45,091 nt of DNA from Smithella sp. (GCA_017993615.1 JAGOMJ010000018.1:1-45091); one strand, 5' to 3'; positions 35,251-45,072 are shown, counted from the first letter of the stretch. The notes: generated by a model from the letters alone, not told the origin. Numbers and translations are program-made.

Positions 35251-35298
35251 TTGTGGTCTCCTCATTTAAATTATATGTTTAATTTTTTATCTATGCTT

Positions 35299-37944
35299 TT
35301 ACATCGGCATGCCGATGGTAAATTCCCAGCGTCCTTTGGAATCGTCGTTTAACTCTCCCCGGTCAAGAACGTGACCGTATTCGAGCCGCAGCGGGCCGAT
35401 CGGTGAGTACCAGCGGATTCCGGCGCCCACGGATTGCCTTAAATCTCCCATATCGTACTTATTGTCCCACGAGTTGCCGGCATCGTAAAAGGCGACCAGC
35501 TTCATGCCGGATTCCTTGATAAAAGGCAATACCAGTTCAACATTAAAAACCATCATATTGGTACCGCCGATGACATCGGACGTCCCGCCGTTGGTCGGTC
35601 CGACATAGCGGAAGCCGCGCAGAGAATTGATTCCGCCCAAAACGTATCTGTTGGAAACGGGAATTTCAACCCCTTCATGATCCTGAATATAACCGATCCG
35701 TCCCTTGGCTGCGAAAACAACGTCCAGGGGCAGAGGGAAATAAGCGAAGAGACTTGCTCCGTACTGGGTGTAGTTGGCATCTCCCTCTAGGGGGCCGCCC
35801 GCGTGGGTGACCGAAACCGTGGCCTTCGTTCCCTTGGAGGGGAAAATGTAATCGTTTGTCGTATCGCGAATCAAAGACAAGGTGACGGCACTGGAAGATG
35901 TTTCGCCTTCCTGTGCTTTGACGTAGTCTGTTGCGATCGGCGAAACCTCCCGGATATCGTCGATATAATACTTGTAGCCCAGATAGCCGACAATCCGTTC
36001 AATCAGGGGATAACCCAGCGTCAGACCCGCGCCCTGCGTGTCGATGGTGTAATAATCGTATTCCTTCTCGTATTTCCAGATATCGGCCTTGCACCACAGC
36101 GGCAGGTCGAAAAGCCATGGTTCCGTAAAGGATAAATCGTAATTGCTGGTTTCGGAGCCCAGCGAAGCTTTCAAACTCAATACCTGCCCATAGCCGAGAA
36201 AATTCTGTTGCGTGATCTGTGCCATCATGACGAGTTTATCCGATGCGCTGTAACCCGCTCCCACCATGAACATGCCCGTGCTTTTTTCCTTGACCCGGAC
36301 ATTGATATCCATTTTGTTTTTATCCGTTCCCTTTTCCGTCTGGAAATCCACCTCTTCAAAATATCTCAGCCTGCTCAGATTGGCATAGCTGCTTCTCAGT
36401 TTACTGCTGGAATAGAGATCCCCTTCCACCACGTCCAGCTGACGACGGATGACCTTGTCCCGGGTGATGCTGTTCCCGGAAATGTTGATGTTGCTGATAT
36501 AAACCGGTTCCCCCTTGGCAATCTGGAAATCAACGTCAACCAATTGCTCGTTTTCCCGCGTATCGATCTTGGGATTGATTTCCGCGTTGGCGTAGCCTTC
36601 ATCGTTGCAGGCTTGCATCAGAAGATCCAGGTCCCTGATGATGGCTTCCCGGTTGTAATTATCGCCTTTCTTCACTTTGAGGGACTGCAGCAGCGCCTCG
36701 CGCGGCTTTTCCAGAACATCGCCGGAGATGGCCACATTATCGACTTTAAACCTCTTGCCTTCCTGAATTTTAATTTTAACGTGGATGCCTTTCTGATCGG
36801 CTGTGGTTTCCGGTTCGCCGATTTGAGCATTAATAAATCCGTTATTAAAATAATAGGCATTGATTTTTCCGATATCCTGCTTGAGCTGGTCACGCTTGAG
36901 CAACCCGGAATCGGTGATGAACGAAAAGAATCCTTTCTCCGAGGTGCTCATCAACTTTTTCAATTCCTTGGCCGGAAAGGCTTCATTCCCTTCAAACGCG
37001 ATCGATCGGATGTAGAGCCTGTCGTTTTCCCTGATCTCCAGAACGACACGGAAATCTGTTTCCCCGTCCTGTTCCACCCGGTCTTTGATCTCCGCATTAT
37101 AATACCCCTTGCTGTCGTAGAGCGCTTTGATCTTTTCAATGTCTGCCTTGATTTGTTCCCGATTCAGGCTCTGCCGGGTTTTGATGGTTAAGACTTCCTG
37201 AATGTCGTCTTTGCTGACGGCCTTGTTGCCGTTGATGACGATTTCGGACACCAGCCCTTTTTCCTGCACAAAAAACGTGATGACTTTGCCTTCCGGCGTG
37301 GCGTCCGTTTCAGCGGTGACGTCCAGAAAATATCCCATTTTGAAAATGGTTTTAATATCCGCCGCAATGTCGGCTTCGGAAAAAATACCGCCTTTCCTGC
37401 TTTTAAGTTTTGTCGTGATCGCGGAGGCATTGATTTTCCGGTTGCCTTGAATTTCAATGCGGGCAATCTTCTGCACAATGCCGATGCGGTCCAGGATTTC
37501 GACTTTTAATTGTTCCGCAAGAGCGGTTGTGCTGGCCATCCCTCGGCCATGCGTGGACACGGCGGGCAGTGAACTTTGCTTTTCCACATCGAATATTTTG
37601 CAGTCGATATTCATGGATTTGCCGAATTGAGTCAGGGTGCCGGTGACGATAAAATCGGCGCCTTTTGCCTTGCCGTGATCCAGGGCCGTATTTTCGTCAA
37701 TCTGCCCCTCGCGTTGCAGAAAGTCGTCGGCGGCAATAATCTGAATGGATTTTTCTTTCTGCAGTTCTGCCTGCAGGTTTTTGTAAAAAGATTCCCGGAT
37801 GACCGTTTTATCCTGATTGCTGAATACTTCAAAGGGCATCACAACAATCTTTTTGAGATCTTCCGAATAAGCCGGCGGAACAAAAAGAAAGACAAACAAT
37901 AAAAGAGCCAAAGATATTTTAAAGCTTTTTTTACTGGTATTCAT
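35299..37944 (-). CDS. bamA: Outer membrane assembly factor BamA with extra N-terminal domain
   Basis: Central Omp85 protein that inserts beta-barrel proteins into the outer membrane. A signal peptide (about 1-28) is followed by an unusual domain of about 130 residues, starting LKKIVVMPFEVFSNQD and including GKAKGADFIVTGTLTQF. This resembles the TolB-N/CsgG/FlgO-like fold seen in periplasmic proteins. Five POTRA repeats follow, the first from IEIQGNRKINASAI, then the barrel with LRGFRYVGP (the loop-6 RGF motif). The chain ends FTIGMPM rather than in an aromatic residue. I start at ATG 37944 (GGAGAA upstream), 881 residues, overlapping lolD by 14 bases. Typical BamA is about 750-810 residues, so the extra domain accounts for the excess. 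Confidence 0.94.
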   Translation of the reverse strand: MNTSKKSFKISLALLLFVFLFVPPAYSEDLKKIVVMPFEVFSNQDKTVIRESFYKNLQAELQKEKSIQIIAADDFLQREGQIDENTALDHGKAKGADFIVTGTLTQFGKSMNIDCKIFDVEKQSSLPAVSTHGRGMASTTALAEQLKVEILDRIGIVQKIARIEIQGNRKINASAITTKLKSRKGGIFSEADIAADIKTIFKMGYFLDVTAETDATPEGKVITFFVQEKGLVSEIVINGNKAVSKDDIQEVLTIKTRQSLNREQIKADIEKIKALYDSKGYYNAEIKDRVEQDGETDFRVVLEIRENDRLYIRSIAFEGNEAFPAKELKKLMSTSEKGFFSFITDSGLLKRDQLKQDIGKINAYYFNNGFINAQIGEPETTADQKGIHVKIKIQEGKRFKVDNVAISGDVLEKPREALLQSLKVKKGDNYNREAIIRDLDLLMQACNDEGYANAEINPKIDTRENEQLVDVDFQIAKGEPVYISNINISGNSITRDKVIRRQLDVVEGDLYSSSKLRSSYANLSRLRYFEEVDFQTEKGTDKNKMDINVRVKEKSTGMFMVGAGYSASDKLVMMAQITQQNFLGYGQVLSLKASLGSETSNYDLSFTEPWLFDLPLWCKADIWKYEKEYDYYTIDTQGAGLTLGYPLIERIVGYLGYKYYIDDIREVSPIATDYVKAQEGETSSSAVTLSLIRDTTNDYIFPSKGTKATVSVTHAGGPLEGDANYTQYGASLFAYFPLPLDVVFAAKGRIGYIQDHEGVEIPVSNRYVLGGINSLRGFRYVGPTNGGTSDVIGGTNMMVFNVELVLPFIKESGMKLVAFYDAGNSWDNKYDMGDLRQSVGAGIRWYSPIGPLRLEYGHVLDRGELNDDSKGRWEFTIGMPM

Positions 37945-38602
37945 AAATTTCTCCATCGCGCAGAAGAATCCTTTCGGACATTCTTTCCGCCAGTAATTTG
38001 TTGTGTGTTACCGTAACAAGCGTTATTTTTTTTGTCACATTCAGGTTGACCAGAATGTCTTCTATCTTTTTTCCTGTTTCCGTGTCAAGATTTCCGGTAG
38101 GTTCGTCAACGAGCAGGATGTCCGGCTCCATGATCAGGGCGCGGGCAATGGCCACCCTTTGTTGTTCGCCCCCCGAAAGTTCTCCCGGCTTGTGAGTGAT
38201 TCTGCTCTCTAATCCAACTTCTTGAAGCAATTTGCAAGCTTTTTCTCCGGCCTGTTTCTTGTTGAATCCTCCGATCAGGGCCGGCATCATCGTGTTTTCC
38301 AGCGCGTTGAATTCCGGTAGAAGATTATTGAACTGAAACACAAATCCGATGTGCGAATTACGGAAGGCCGCCCTTTTTTTTTCCTCCCAGGCAAAAACAT
38401 TCCTGCCGTCAAGAAGCAGCAGCCCGCCCGTGGGGTGATCGAGCATGCCCATGATATGGATCAGGGTGCTTTTCCCGGCGCCCGAGGCGCCCAGAACGGC
38501 AAGGGATTGGCCCTTTTCAATTTTGAAATTCAGACCGCGCAGAACCTCAATTTTGTTTCCGGCTTTAAAAAAGGTTTTTGATAAATTTTCCAGTACTATC
38601 AT
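37931..38602 (-). CDS. lolD: Lipoprotein-releasing system ATP-binding protein
   Basis: ATPase of the LolCDE complex, which extracts lipoproteins from the inner membrane for transfer to the outer membrane. Walker [10 protein letters not shown], signature [15 protein letters not shown] and Walker [13 protein letters not shown] are intact. At 223 residues it has the MacB/LolD family size. Its partner permease gene is directly upstream, 24 bases away. The LolD, as opposed to MacB or FtsE, call depends on that partner. Confidence 0.95.
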   Translation of the reverse strand: MIVLENLSKTFFKAGNKIEVLRGLNFKIEKGQSLAVLGASGAGKSTLIHIMGMLDHPTGGLLLLDGRNVFAWEEKKRAAFRNSHIGFVFQFNNLLPEFNALENTMMPALIGGFNKKQAGEKACKLLQEVGLESRITHKPGELSGGEQQRVAIARALIMEPDILLVDEPTGNLDTETGKKIEDILVNLNVTKKITLVTVTHNKLLAERMSERILLRDGEIYEYQ

Positions 38603-38626
38603 CGTTTTGCGTCGTCTGTCGGGTTA

Positions 38627-39910
38627 TTATTCATATCTTAAAGCTTCCGCCGGGTCGGTTTTGGACGCCCGCAACGACGGATAAATGGTCGATAAAAAGC
38701 AAATCAGCAACGTGCCGGCCACGATAATGGCAACATCGCTGTAGTTCACTTTGGACGGAAGTTCGCTCAAATAATAAACGTCTCCCGGCAAAAATTTAAA
38801 GTTAAAAATCTTTTCCACAAACAACGAAACCTTCTGCAGGTTTAATGCGACGGCTAATCCCGCTGCACATCCCAGAAAAGTACCGATCACACCGATGATC
38901 AATCCCTGATAAACGAATATTTTCATGATGCTTGCGGAGGTCGCGCCCATCGATTTCAATATGGCGATATCCTTGTTTTTTTCCATGACGATCATGATCA
39001 AAGCGCTGATAATATTAAAGGCGGCCACCAGCACAATCAGGCTCAGAATGATGAACATCACCCGTTTTTCCAGCTTCAGCGCCGAAAAAAGATTCTTGTT
39101 CATCTGCATCCAGTTTTGCGTCCAGTAGGGGAATCCCAGAGCGCTTTGAATTTTCCTGGCAATGACATCCGCCTTGTAAATGTCGTTCACTTTAATATCA
39201 ATTCCCGTTACCGTATCTCCCATTTGCAGAAATTTCTGGCAGCTCGGCAAAGACAGATACGCCAGGGTTGAATCGTATTCGTAAAATCCGGATTCAAAAA
39301 TTCCCACCACCACGAATTTCCCCATGCGGGGCACCATCCCTGCCGGCGTGGCAATGCTGACCGGGGAAATGATCGTTATGGTGTCGTAGAGAAAAATCCC
39401 CATGTTCCGGGCCATTTCCTTCCCGATGACAATACCGTCCGGCTGGACGCCGTTGTCTGAATAACCGGCGGCAATGTCCTGCGGAATTTTGTTGAGATGA
39501 TCAAGATTCCCTTCTTTGATTTTTCCCAGATTGATGACACGAAAGGCGCTTTCGGTATCCAGCGCGCGAATGACGACGCCGGTGACGCCGTTGTCGTTGC
39601 GGATCATCGCCTGGGTATAAATAAACGGCGTGGAGGCGACCACGCCTTCGATGCCGGCAATTTTTTTACGGACGTCCCGGTAATTTTTCATGGGGCCGCT
39701 CATATCGGTGGTTAACTCAACGTGAGACTTAATGCCCAGGATCTTTGTGCGCAAATCCTCTTCAAACCCGTTCATTACCGCCAGAACAATGATCAGGGCG
39801 GCGACGCCGAGAAAAATCCCCAGGACGGAGATAAACGTTATCACGGAAACAAAAACTTGTTTGCGTTTGGCCTTTAAATAACGCCTGCTGATGAAAAGTT
39901 CGTAGGGCAT
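38627..39910 (-). CDS. lolC: Lipoprotein-releasing system permease (LolC/LolE)
   Basis: Inner-membrane subunit with one N-terminal helix (about 22-48), a large periplasmic domain (about 50-270) and three C-terminal helices. The opening YELFISRRYLKAKRKQ and MNGFEEDLRTKILG, and the late IYPSLRASKTDPAEALRYE, are typical of LolC/LolE. Length 427 residues. Only one such gene is present, so the complex may be built from two copies of one permease (LolF-like). It lies between lysS and lolD. Confidence 0.94.
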   Translation of the reverse strand: MPYELFISRRYLKAKRKQVFVSVITFISVLGIFLGVAALIIVLAVMNGFEEDLRTKILGIKSHVELTTDMSGPMKNYRDVRKKIAGIEGVVASTPFIYTQAMIRNDNGVTGVVIRALDTESAFRVINLGKIKEGNLDHLNKIPQDIAAGYSDNGVQPDGIVIGKEMARNMGIFLYDTITIISPVSIATPAGMVPRMGKFVVVGIFESGFYEYDSTLAYLSLPSCQKFLQMGDTVTGIDIKVNDIYKADVIARKIQSALGFPYWTQNWMQMNKNLFSALKLEKRVMFIILSLIVLVAAFNIISALIMIVMEKNKDIAILKSMGATSASIMKIFVYQGLIIGVIGTFLGCAAGLAVALNLQKVSLFVEKIFNFKFLPGDVYYLSELPSKVNYSDVAIIVAGTLLICFLSTIYPSLRASKTDPAEALRYE

Positions 39911-39971
39911 CGGTATTGTTATATCCTTTTTCCGGGATAAGTCCGGTTCGGCAACGCCGTCAATAATCCGT

Positions 39972-41453
39972 TTATTCCTGTCTGGTTCTCAACAGCGGGA
40001 ATAAAATAACGTCTCTGATGGAGGAACTGTCGGTAAAAAGCATCACCAGACGGTCGATGCCGATGCCTTCTCCGGCGGTCGGCGGCATGGCGTATTCCAG
40101 AGCGCGGACATAGTCCTCGTCCATTTCGTGGGCTTCGTCGTCGCCGGCTTCCCGCTCATGGAGCTGCTGCAGAAATCGTCCTTTCTGATCGACCGGATCA
40201 TTCAATTCCGAAAACGCATTGGCAATCTCTCGACCGTAAATGTACAGTTCAAACCGGTCGGTGAGATCGGGATCATTTTTGGATCGCCGGGAGAGCGGAG
40301 AAATGACGACCGGGTAGTGGGTGACAAATGTCGGCTGGATCAGTTTCTTTTCCACCACCTCGTCAAAAATAGCCATTAAGATTTTTCCCAACGGATCATT
40401 GTCGTTCACCTTGCAACCAACCTTGCGGGCAAAAGATAAAGCCAGCGCCGGATCGTCCAGCGCCGCCGCGTCCATGTTCGCCAGCTGCAGGAGAGCGTCT
40501 TTGACGGAAATGCGCCGCCACGGAGGGGTCAGATCGATTTCCGTATCCTGATAATTGAATTTCAGACCGCCGAATATGTTCTTCGCCAGAAAACAGAACA
40601 GGTCTTCGGTAAAGGCCATCAAATCTTCATACGTGGCATAGGACTGATAAAACTCCATCATGGTGAATTCCGGATTGTGGAAGGTGGAGATGCCCTCATT
40701 GCGGAAATTGCGGTTGATTTCGTAGACCCGCTCCAGGCCGCCGGTCACCAGTCTTTTCAAATAAAGTTCCGGTGCAATGCGCAGATAAAAATCCATGTCC
40801 AGAGCGTTATGATGCGTTTTAAACGGCCGGGCCGCGGCGCCTCCCGCGCGCGGCTGCATCATCGGGGTTTCCACCTCCAGAAAATCATGCTCATCCATGA
40901 ACTGACGGATCAACTTGATAATGAGGCTGCGCCGGTGAAATATTTCCTTCACCTTGGGGTTGGCGATCAGATCAAGATATCGCTGGCGGTATCGTGTTTC
41001 GATGTCGGTCAGGCCATGCCATTTTTCGGGCAAGGGACGTATCGATTTCGATAACAGCATGAGCTTCTGCGCTTCAATGGTCAACTCGTTGGTTTTTGTC
41101 CGGAATAATTTACCCGAGATAAAGATGATGTCGCCGATGTCGAGTTTCTTGAAAACAAAATATTCTTCCGGGCTTAAACTGTTCTTACCGATGTAGCCCT
41201 GGATCTGTCCCTTGTAATCCTGAATTTTGATAAAAGCCGCTTTGCCGAAATTGCGCACGGCCATCAGACGTCCGGCAACGGAAAAAGTCTCTTCCTGTTT
41301 TGCCAGGGAATCGTTATCCATATCGCCGAATTTCAACGTTATTTCCTGTGTTGTGTTTTTTGGTTTGATGTCGTTGGGGTATAAATCAATGCCCGCCGAT
41401 TTCAGATCGGCAATTTTTTCACGGCGGATATTTAAAAGTTCATTATCTTCCAT
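39972..41453 (-). CDS. lysS: Lysyl-tRNA synthetase (class II)
   Basis: Charges tRNA(Lys) with lysine. An OB-fold anticodon-binding domain (about 60-150, with VAGRLMAVRNFGKAAFIKIQ) is followed by the class II core: motif 1 FLEVETPMMQ, motif 2 YEINRNFRNEGIS and motif 3 GEGIGIDRLVMLF. The AGGAAARPF loop after motif 1 is intact. At 493 residues it is normal length. It starts the long minus-strand envelope operon, 61 bases upstream of lolC; the lysS-lolC-lolD-bamA order is common in deltaproteobacteria. Confidence 0.98.
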   Translation of the reverse strand: MEDNELLNIRREKIADLKSAGIDLYPNDIKPKNTTQEITLKFGDMDNDSLAKQEETFSVAGRLMAVRNFGKAAFIKIQDYKGQIQGYIGKNSLSPEEYFVFKKLDIGDIIFISGKLFRTKTNELTIEAQKLMLLSKSIRPLPEKWHGLTDIETRYRQRYLDLIANPKVKEIFHRRSLIIKLIRQFMDEHDFLEVETPMMQPRAGGAAARPFKTHHNALDMDFYLRIAPELYLKRLVTGGLERVYEINRNFRNEGISTFHNPEFTMMEFYQSYATYEDLMAFTEDLFCFLAKNIFGGLKFNYQDTEIDLTPPWRRISVKDALLQLANMDAAALDDPALALSFARKVGCKVNDNDPLGKILMAIFDEVVEKKLIQPTFVTHYPVVISPLSRRSKNDPDLTDRFELYIYGREIANAFSELNDPVDQKGRFLQQLHEREAGDDEAHEMDEDYVRALEYAMPPTAGEGIGIDRLVMLFTDSSSIRDVILFPLLRTRQE

Positions 41454-41482
41454 AGCTTCTCCACTTTTGTAAAGTCTGCTTA

Positions 41483-41509
41483 ACTATATTTTTTTAGCCA
41501 AATAGTCAA
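41483..41509 (-). promoter_or_regulatory. Candidate promoter of the lysS envelope operon
   Basis: On the minus strand TTGACT (41509-41504) and TATAGT (41488-41483) are separated by 15 bases, about 30 bases upstream of the lysS ATG. The hexamers are good but the spacing is short. It is the only promoter-like pair I see before the sixteen-gene minus-strand block, so it may drive much of it. Confidence 0.35.
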
Positions 41510-41650
41510 GTATAACGATAATAAGGGGAATAGGCCTCCATGCGACGTCAATCGCAATGGGAGCGCCGTGCAAGGTCTGAAAATAACGACGTTCGTTGAT
41601 AAATGAGACCTGCATTCAAAATTCTTTATTATTTCATAATCAATAAACGC

Positions 41651-41690
41651 TTGACATAATACATAACACACGTTACATTACACATGTAAT
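41651..41690 (+). promoter_or_regulatory. Promoter with overlapping operator dyad for the TetR gene
   Basis: TTGACA (41651-41656), a 17-base spacer and TACATT (41674-41679) make a good sigma70 promoter. A perfect inverted repeat TTACAT-N5-ATGTAA (41673-41678 and 41684-41689) overlaps the -10 and the expected start of transcription. A dyad there is the classic place for an autorepressor, so the TetR protein encoded 20 bases downstream is the obvious candidate to bind it. Binding is inference. Confidence 0.6.
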
Positions 41691-41710
41691 TTAAACAGAC
41701 CGGGAATTGC

Positions 41711-42313
41711 ATGCCGCCAAAAGTTATTTATAGCAGGTCCGATATTATCGATTCCTCGTTGAGAATCGTCAAAGAAAAGGGATTTAAGCAACTGAGCGCC
41801 CGCGAAGTTGCCAGGCAATTGATTTCCTCCACCCGGCCGGTATACGAACATTTTCAATCCATGGACGAGTTGAAAAAGGCGGTGCTGCAAAAGACCGTTG
41901 ATCTTCTCTATGATTATGTCACGCGGCAGTACACGAAAAATGCCTTCCTGAATACCGGCGTCGGCTATGTTTTGTATGCCCGGGATCATAAAGAATTTTT
42001 TAAAATGATATTCCTGGAGGATAACGATGCCAGCGGAATCATCGACGAAATGCTGAAGAAGCTGGATAAAGAGATCGTGAAGGTGCCGGAACTCAAGAAA
42101 CTTGCTCCGGCCGAGAGAAAGGATCTGTTGAAAAACGGCTGGATTTACACCCATGGATGTGCCGTCATGGTTTTTGCCGGATACATAAAAAACAATCAGG
42201 ATAAACAAATTATTAAGATGCTTGCTGAAGCAGGTCCCATTTTTATTGAAGATGCACTTCGAAAGCACAATGCTGATGCGCTCATCAATACAACGATAAA
42301 GGAGATTGAATAA
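41711..42313 (+). CDS. TetR-family transcriptional regulator
   Basis: DNA-binding repressor. The N-terminal helix-turn-helix is recognisable: SRSDIIDSSLRIVKEKGFKQLSAREVARQL reads as helices 1-3, then SSTRPVYEHFQSMDELKKAV as recognition helix and helix 4 (I quote these in parts only). The C-terminal ligand domain (about 60-200) is helical, with no identifiable ligand. Its stop overlaps the ATG of the acyl-CoA synthetase by one base, so it most likely controls that gene and itself through the upstream dyad. The ligand could be an acyl-CoA, as for many TetR regulators of acyl metabolism, but this is a guess. Confidence 0.88.
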   Translation: MPPKVIYSRSDIIDSSLRIVKEKGFKQLSAREVARQLISSTRPVYEHFQSMDELKKAVLQKTVDLLYDYVTRQYTKNAFLNTGVGYVLYARDHKEFFKMIFLEDNDASGIIDEMLKKLDKEIVKVPELKKLAPAERKDLLKNGWIYTHGCAVMVFAGYIKNNQDKQIIKMLAEAGPIFIEDALRKHNADALINTTIKEIE

Positions 42314-44475
42314 TGTCGGAAAATCCATTGCATTTGCTGATGAATCCCCAATCCATTGCGGTTGCCGGAGCGAATAACAACCCGTCGAAGATGGGAACTA
42401 TACAGGCGTTGAATATTGTGAAGGGCGGCTATGGCGGCAGATTTTACCCGATTCATCCCGTGGAAAAAACCGTTTTGGGTTGCCCCGCCTACGCCACACC
42501 GGAGGTTTTGCCCGAAGCGCCCGATCTGGCCATCCTGATTGTGCCCATACGAGCGGTTGCTTCCCTGCTGGAGGGCTTCGGCAAAATCGGCACGAAGAGA
42601 GCCATCGTAATCACCGCCGGGTTTAAGGAAACCGGCGCGGCGGGACGGGACATGGAAAAAAAGATCAACGAAATAGCAGACCGCTATCAGATGCGTTTTG
42701 TCGGTCCCAACTGCATGGGTGTCATCAATTCCGGGATTTCATTAAACACCACCGTTTTAGCCACGTCCAGGGAACCGGGCCTTCTGGGATTTGCGTCGCA
42801 AAGCGGCACATTCCTGAGCCAGACGCTGCCCTATCTCAACAAAAGAGGGATTCGTTTCAGTAAGGCCATCAGTCTGGGCAACGAGGCCAACATCAATATG
42901 ATTGACGCGCTGGAATATCTGGGAGAAGATGAACAAACCAAAGCCATCATTCTGTACATTGAAGGCATCCGCGAAGGGCGAAGGTTTCTCGACGTTGCCC
43001 GAAACATCACACCGCACAAACCGATTGCAGCGTTATACGTGGGCGGTTCCGCCTCCGGCGCGCGCGCGGGGTTGAGTCACACCGGCGCCATGGCCGGTCC
43101 GGATTTCCTCTATAACGGTATTTTCAAGCAGGCCGGCATCATCCGGGTCAACTCCATTGAAGATCTTTACTATCACGGCTGGACGCTTGCCACACAACCG
43201 CCGATGCGCGGCAAAAGAGTCGGCGTCATGACCAATTCCGGCGGGCCCTCCACAACCATTTCCTATACCTGCGATGCGGTCGGTCTGGAAGTGCCCCGCT
43301 TTTCCGACGGGCTGCAAAACGAAATCAGAAAACACATTGAACCGCACGCCTCTGCGTCCAATCCCGTCGATATGACGTTTGACCTGAGCATGAACAAACT
43401 CGCGCTCACCCTGCCGGAGATGGTGATGAAAAGCGGCGAGGTCGATGCGGTCGTTCTGCACGGAACCATGATGACCGGTTATCTGAAAGAGGTTTATCCC
43501 ACGTTGAAGGACATTATCGGCAATATTTCTCTGGAAGATTTTTTGAAATACGGCCAGATGGACCGGACGATTGCCAACGAAACTTTTAAATTGCCATCTA
43601 AGTATAACATGCCGATGCTGATATCTTCTTTCTTTGATCATGAAGACAACTATATCAAGGGCTATCAGGATACAAACACGCCGGTGTTTTATTCGCCGGA
43701 AAATACCGCGAGGGCGCTGGGCTCGCTTTACCTGTACAAACAAATCAAAGAGCGCGCTCCCCGCAAAGAAGCCGCTTTGCCGAAAATCAAAAAAGAGGCC
43801 ACGGAGATCATCCTCAAGGCGCTGGACAACAAACAAAAGGCGCTGGATGAATACGAGGCGAAACAGTTGCTTGCCTGCTACGGTGTGCCGGTAACGAAGG
43901 AAGCGCTGGCGGCAAAGGTTGAAGACGCTCTGAAGACCGCTAAAAAAATCGGCTATCCGGTGGCGCTCAAAGCCTGCTCCTGGAAAATCATGCACAAAAG
44001 CGGCAAGGGACTCATCGCGCTGAATGTGGAAAACGAAAACCAGCTCAAAAAAGAATTTAAAAATATTCAAAAGAACGCGGGAAAAACTGCGCCGGTGCTG
44101 GTGCAGGAAATGCTCAGCGGCAGCCGCGAATTTTTGGCCGGTATGACGCGCTTTGCCGGGTTCGGTCCGGGTGTTGTTTTCGGTCTGGGTGGCGTTTTCA
44201 CGGAAGTTTTCAAGGACACGACAATGCGCCTCGCGCCGGTTACAAGCGCCGATGCGCTGGAAATGTTCGAAGACATCAATGCCCGTAAACTGCTCGATAA
44301 ATTCCGCGGCCTGCCGAAGGTGAAATTAAGCAATTTGTCCAGGATCATTCAGGCGCTGGGCAACATCGCTCTTCTGCATCCCCAAATCGCCGAGATCGAT
44401 CTCAATCCGATTATCATCAACGGCGCCGAACCGGTGGTCGCCGATGCCTTAATCGTACTGGAAGACAAATCTTAA
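42313..44475 (+). CDS. ADP-forming acetate/acyl-CoA ligase, alpha-beta fusion
   Basis: Interconverts an acyl-CoA, ADP and phosphate with the free acid, CoA and ATP. The N-terminal CoA-binding Rossmann domain has SIAVAGANNNPSKMG. Ligase domains with FASQSGTFLSQ and the phosphorylated His256 (SHTGAMAG) follow. The C-terminal ATP-grasp domain starts near LDEYEAKQLLACYGVPV and contains GYPVALKA and EIDLNPIII. At 720 residues it is the fused alpha-beta form. In fermentative or syntrophic anaerobes this enzyme makes ATP from acyl-CoA by substrate-level phosphorylation. The family also includes protein acetyltransferases, but those carry an extra GNAT domain that is absent here. Substrate cannot be told from sequence. 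Confidence 0.9.
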   Translation: MSENPLHLLMNPQSIAVAGANNNPSKMGTIQALNIVKGGYGGRFYPIHPVEKTVLGCPAYATPEVLPEAPDLAILIVPIRAVASLLEGFGKIGTKRAIVITAGFKETGAAGRDMEKKINEIADRYQMRFVGPNCMGVINSGISLNTTVLATSREPGLLGFASQSGTFLSQTLPYLNKRGIRFSKAISLGNEANINMIDALEYLGEDEQTKAIILYIEGIREGRRFLDVARNITPHKPIAALYVGGSASGARAGLSHTGAMAGPDFLYNGIFKQAGIIRVNSIEDLYYHGWTLATQPPMRGKRVGVMTNSGGPSTTISYTCDAVGLEVPRFSDGLQNEIRKHIEPHASASNPVDMTFDLSMNKLALTLPEMVMKSGEVDAVVLHGTMMTGYLKEVYPTLKDIIGNISLEDFLKYGQMDRTIANETFKLPSKYNMPMLISSFFDHEDNYIKGYQDTNTPVFYSPENTARALGSLYLYKQIKERAPRKEAALPKIKKEATEIILKALDNKQKALDEYEAKQLLACYGVPVTKEALAAKVEDALKTAKKIGYPVALKACSWKIMHKSGKGLIALNVENENQLKKEFKNIQKNAGKTAPVLVQEMLSGSREFLAGMTRFAGFGPGVVFGLGGVFTEVFKDTTMRLAPVTSADALEMFEDINARKLLDKFRGLPKVKLSNLSRIIQALGNIALLHPQIAEIDLNPIIINGAEPVVADALIVLEDKS

Positions 44476-44661
44476 GTTTATCGCTCCGCAGGAGACTTGG
44501 CCTAATAATTTAGTGTCAAGTCTTGCTTCCTGAAATCCTCATTTTTCAAAAATATAATTTTATGCTAGGTTACAATCCGTAATTATTAAGCAATCCTTTT
44601 GCATTAAGAGTGTCATAAGAAAGATAGGGAATTGTTATAAAAATCCGTTAAGGAGTAAATA

Positions 44662-45072
44662 ATGCGGAAAAATATAATTACAAAAATACTTCTCTCTCGG
44701 AAACTTTATCAATTATCACTTGAAAATTTAAATTCTGATAATGAACTTTCTCTTTCCATCGGCGTTATTCTATTACAAGATTCTGTTGAAATATTTCTTC
44801 TTGCTGTTGCCGAACATATAGATGCTAGTATTGGTAATAATTCAAATTTTAATCAATATTTCGACCTAATAAATAAAAAACTTTCTCCAAAAGAACTTCC
44901 CTTTAAGCTTCGCCTAACCGCTCTTAACAAGCTCAGGGTTAACGCTAAGCACTATGGTTTATCTCTGAACTGGTATAGTCATAGTGGACACCTCGAAAAG
45001 AGTGATATAGAGAATAAACTAATTGAGGTGAGAGATGACAACAGAAAGAAAGAGCTATTCAAAGCAATTTAA
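44662..45072 (+). pseudogene. Small HEPN-motif gene truncated by an IS element
   Basis: A strongly AT-rich gene with AAGGAG before its ATG. Residues 1-107 look native: helical, with QDSVEIFLLAVAEH and then LNKLRVNAKHYGLSLNW, where Arg92-x4-His97 fits the HEPN signature R-x4-6-H. From about 44985 the sequence matches the expected left end of an IS3-like element (TGGACACC), and the transposase frame opens at 45035. So the last 28 codons are probably element sequence read in frame, and the stop at 45072 is adventitious. The original C-terminus is lost or lies beyond the element. Base composition differs from the neighbouring genes, which suggests horizontal acquisition. Function is unknown. Confidence 0.6.

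Noticed and set aside
41480..41671. Minus-strand 63-codon frame between lysS and the TetR gene
   Set aside because: No ribosome-binding site or homology pattern, and it would overlap both promoters in the gap.
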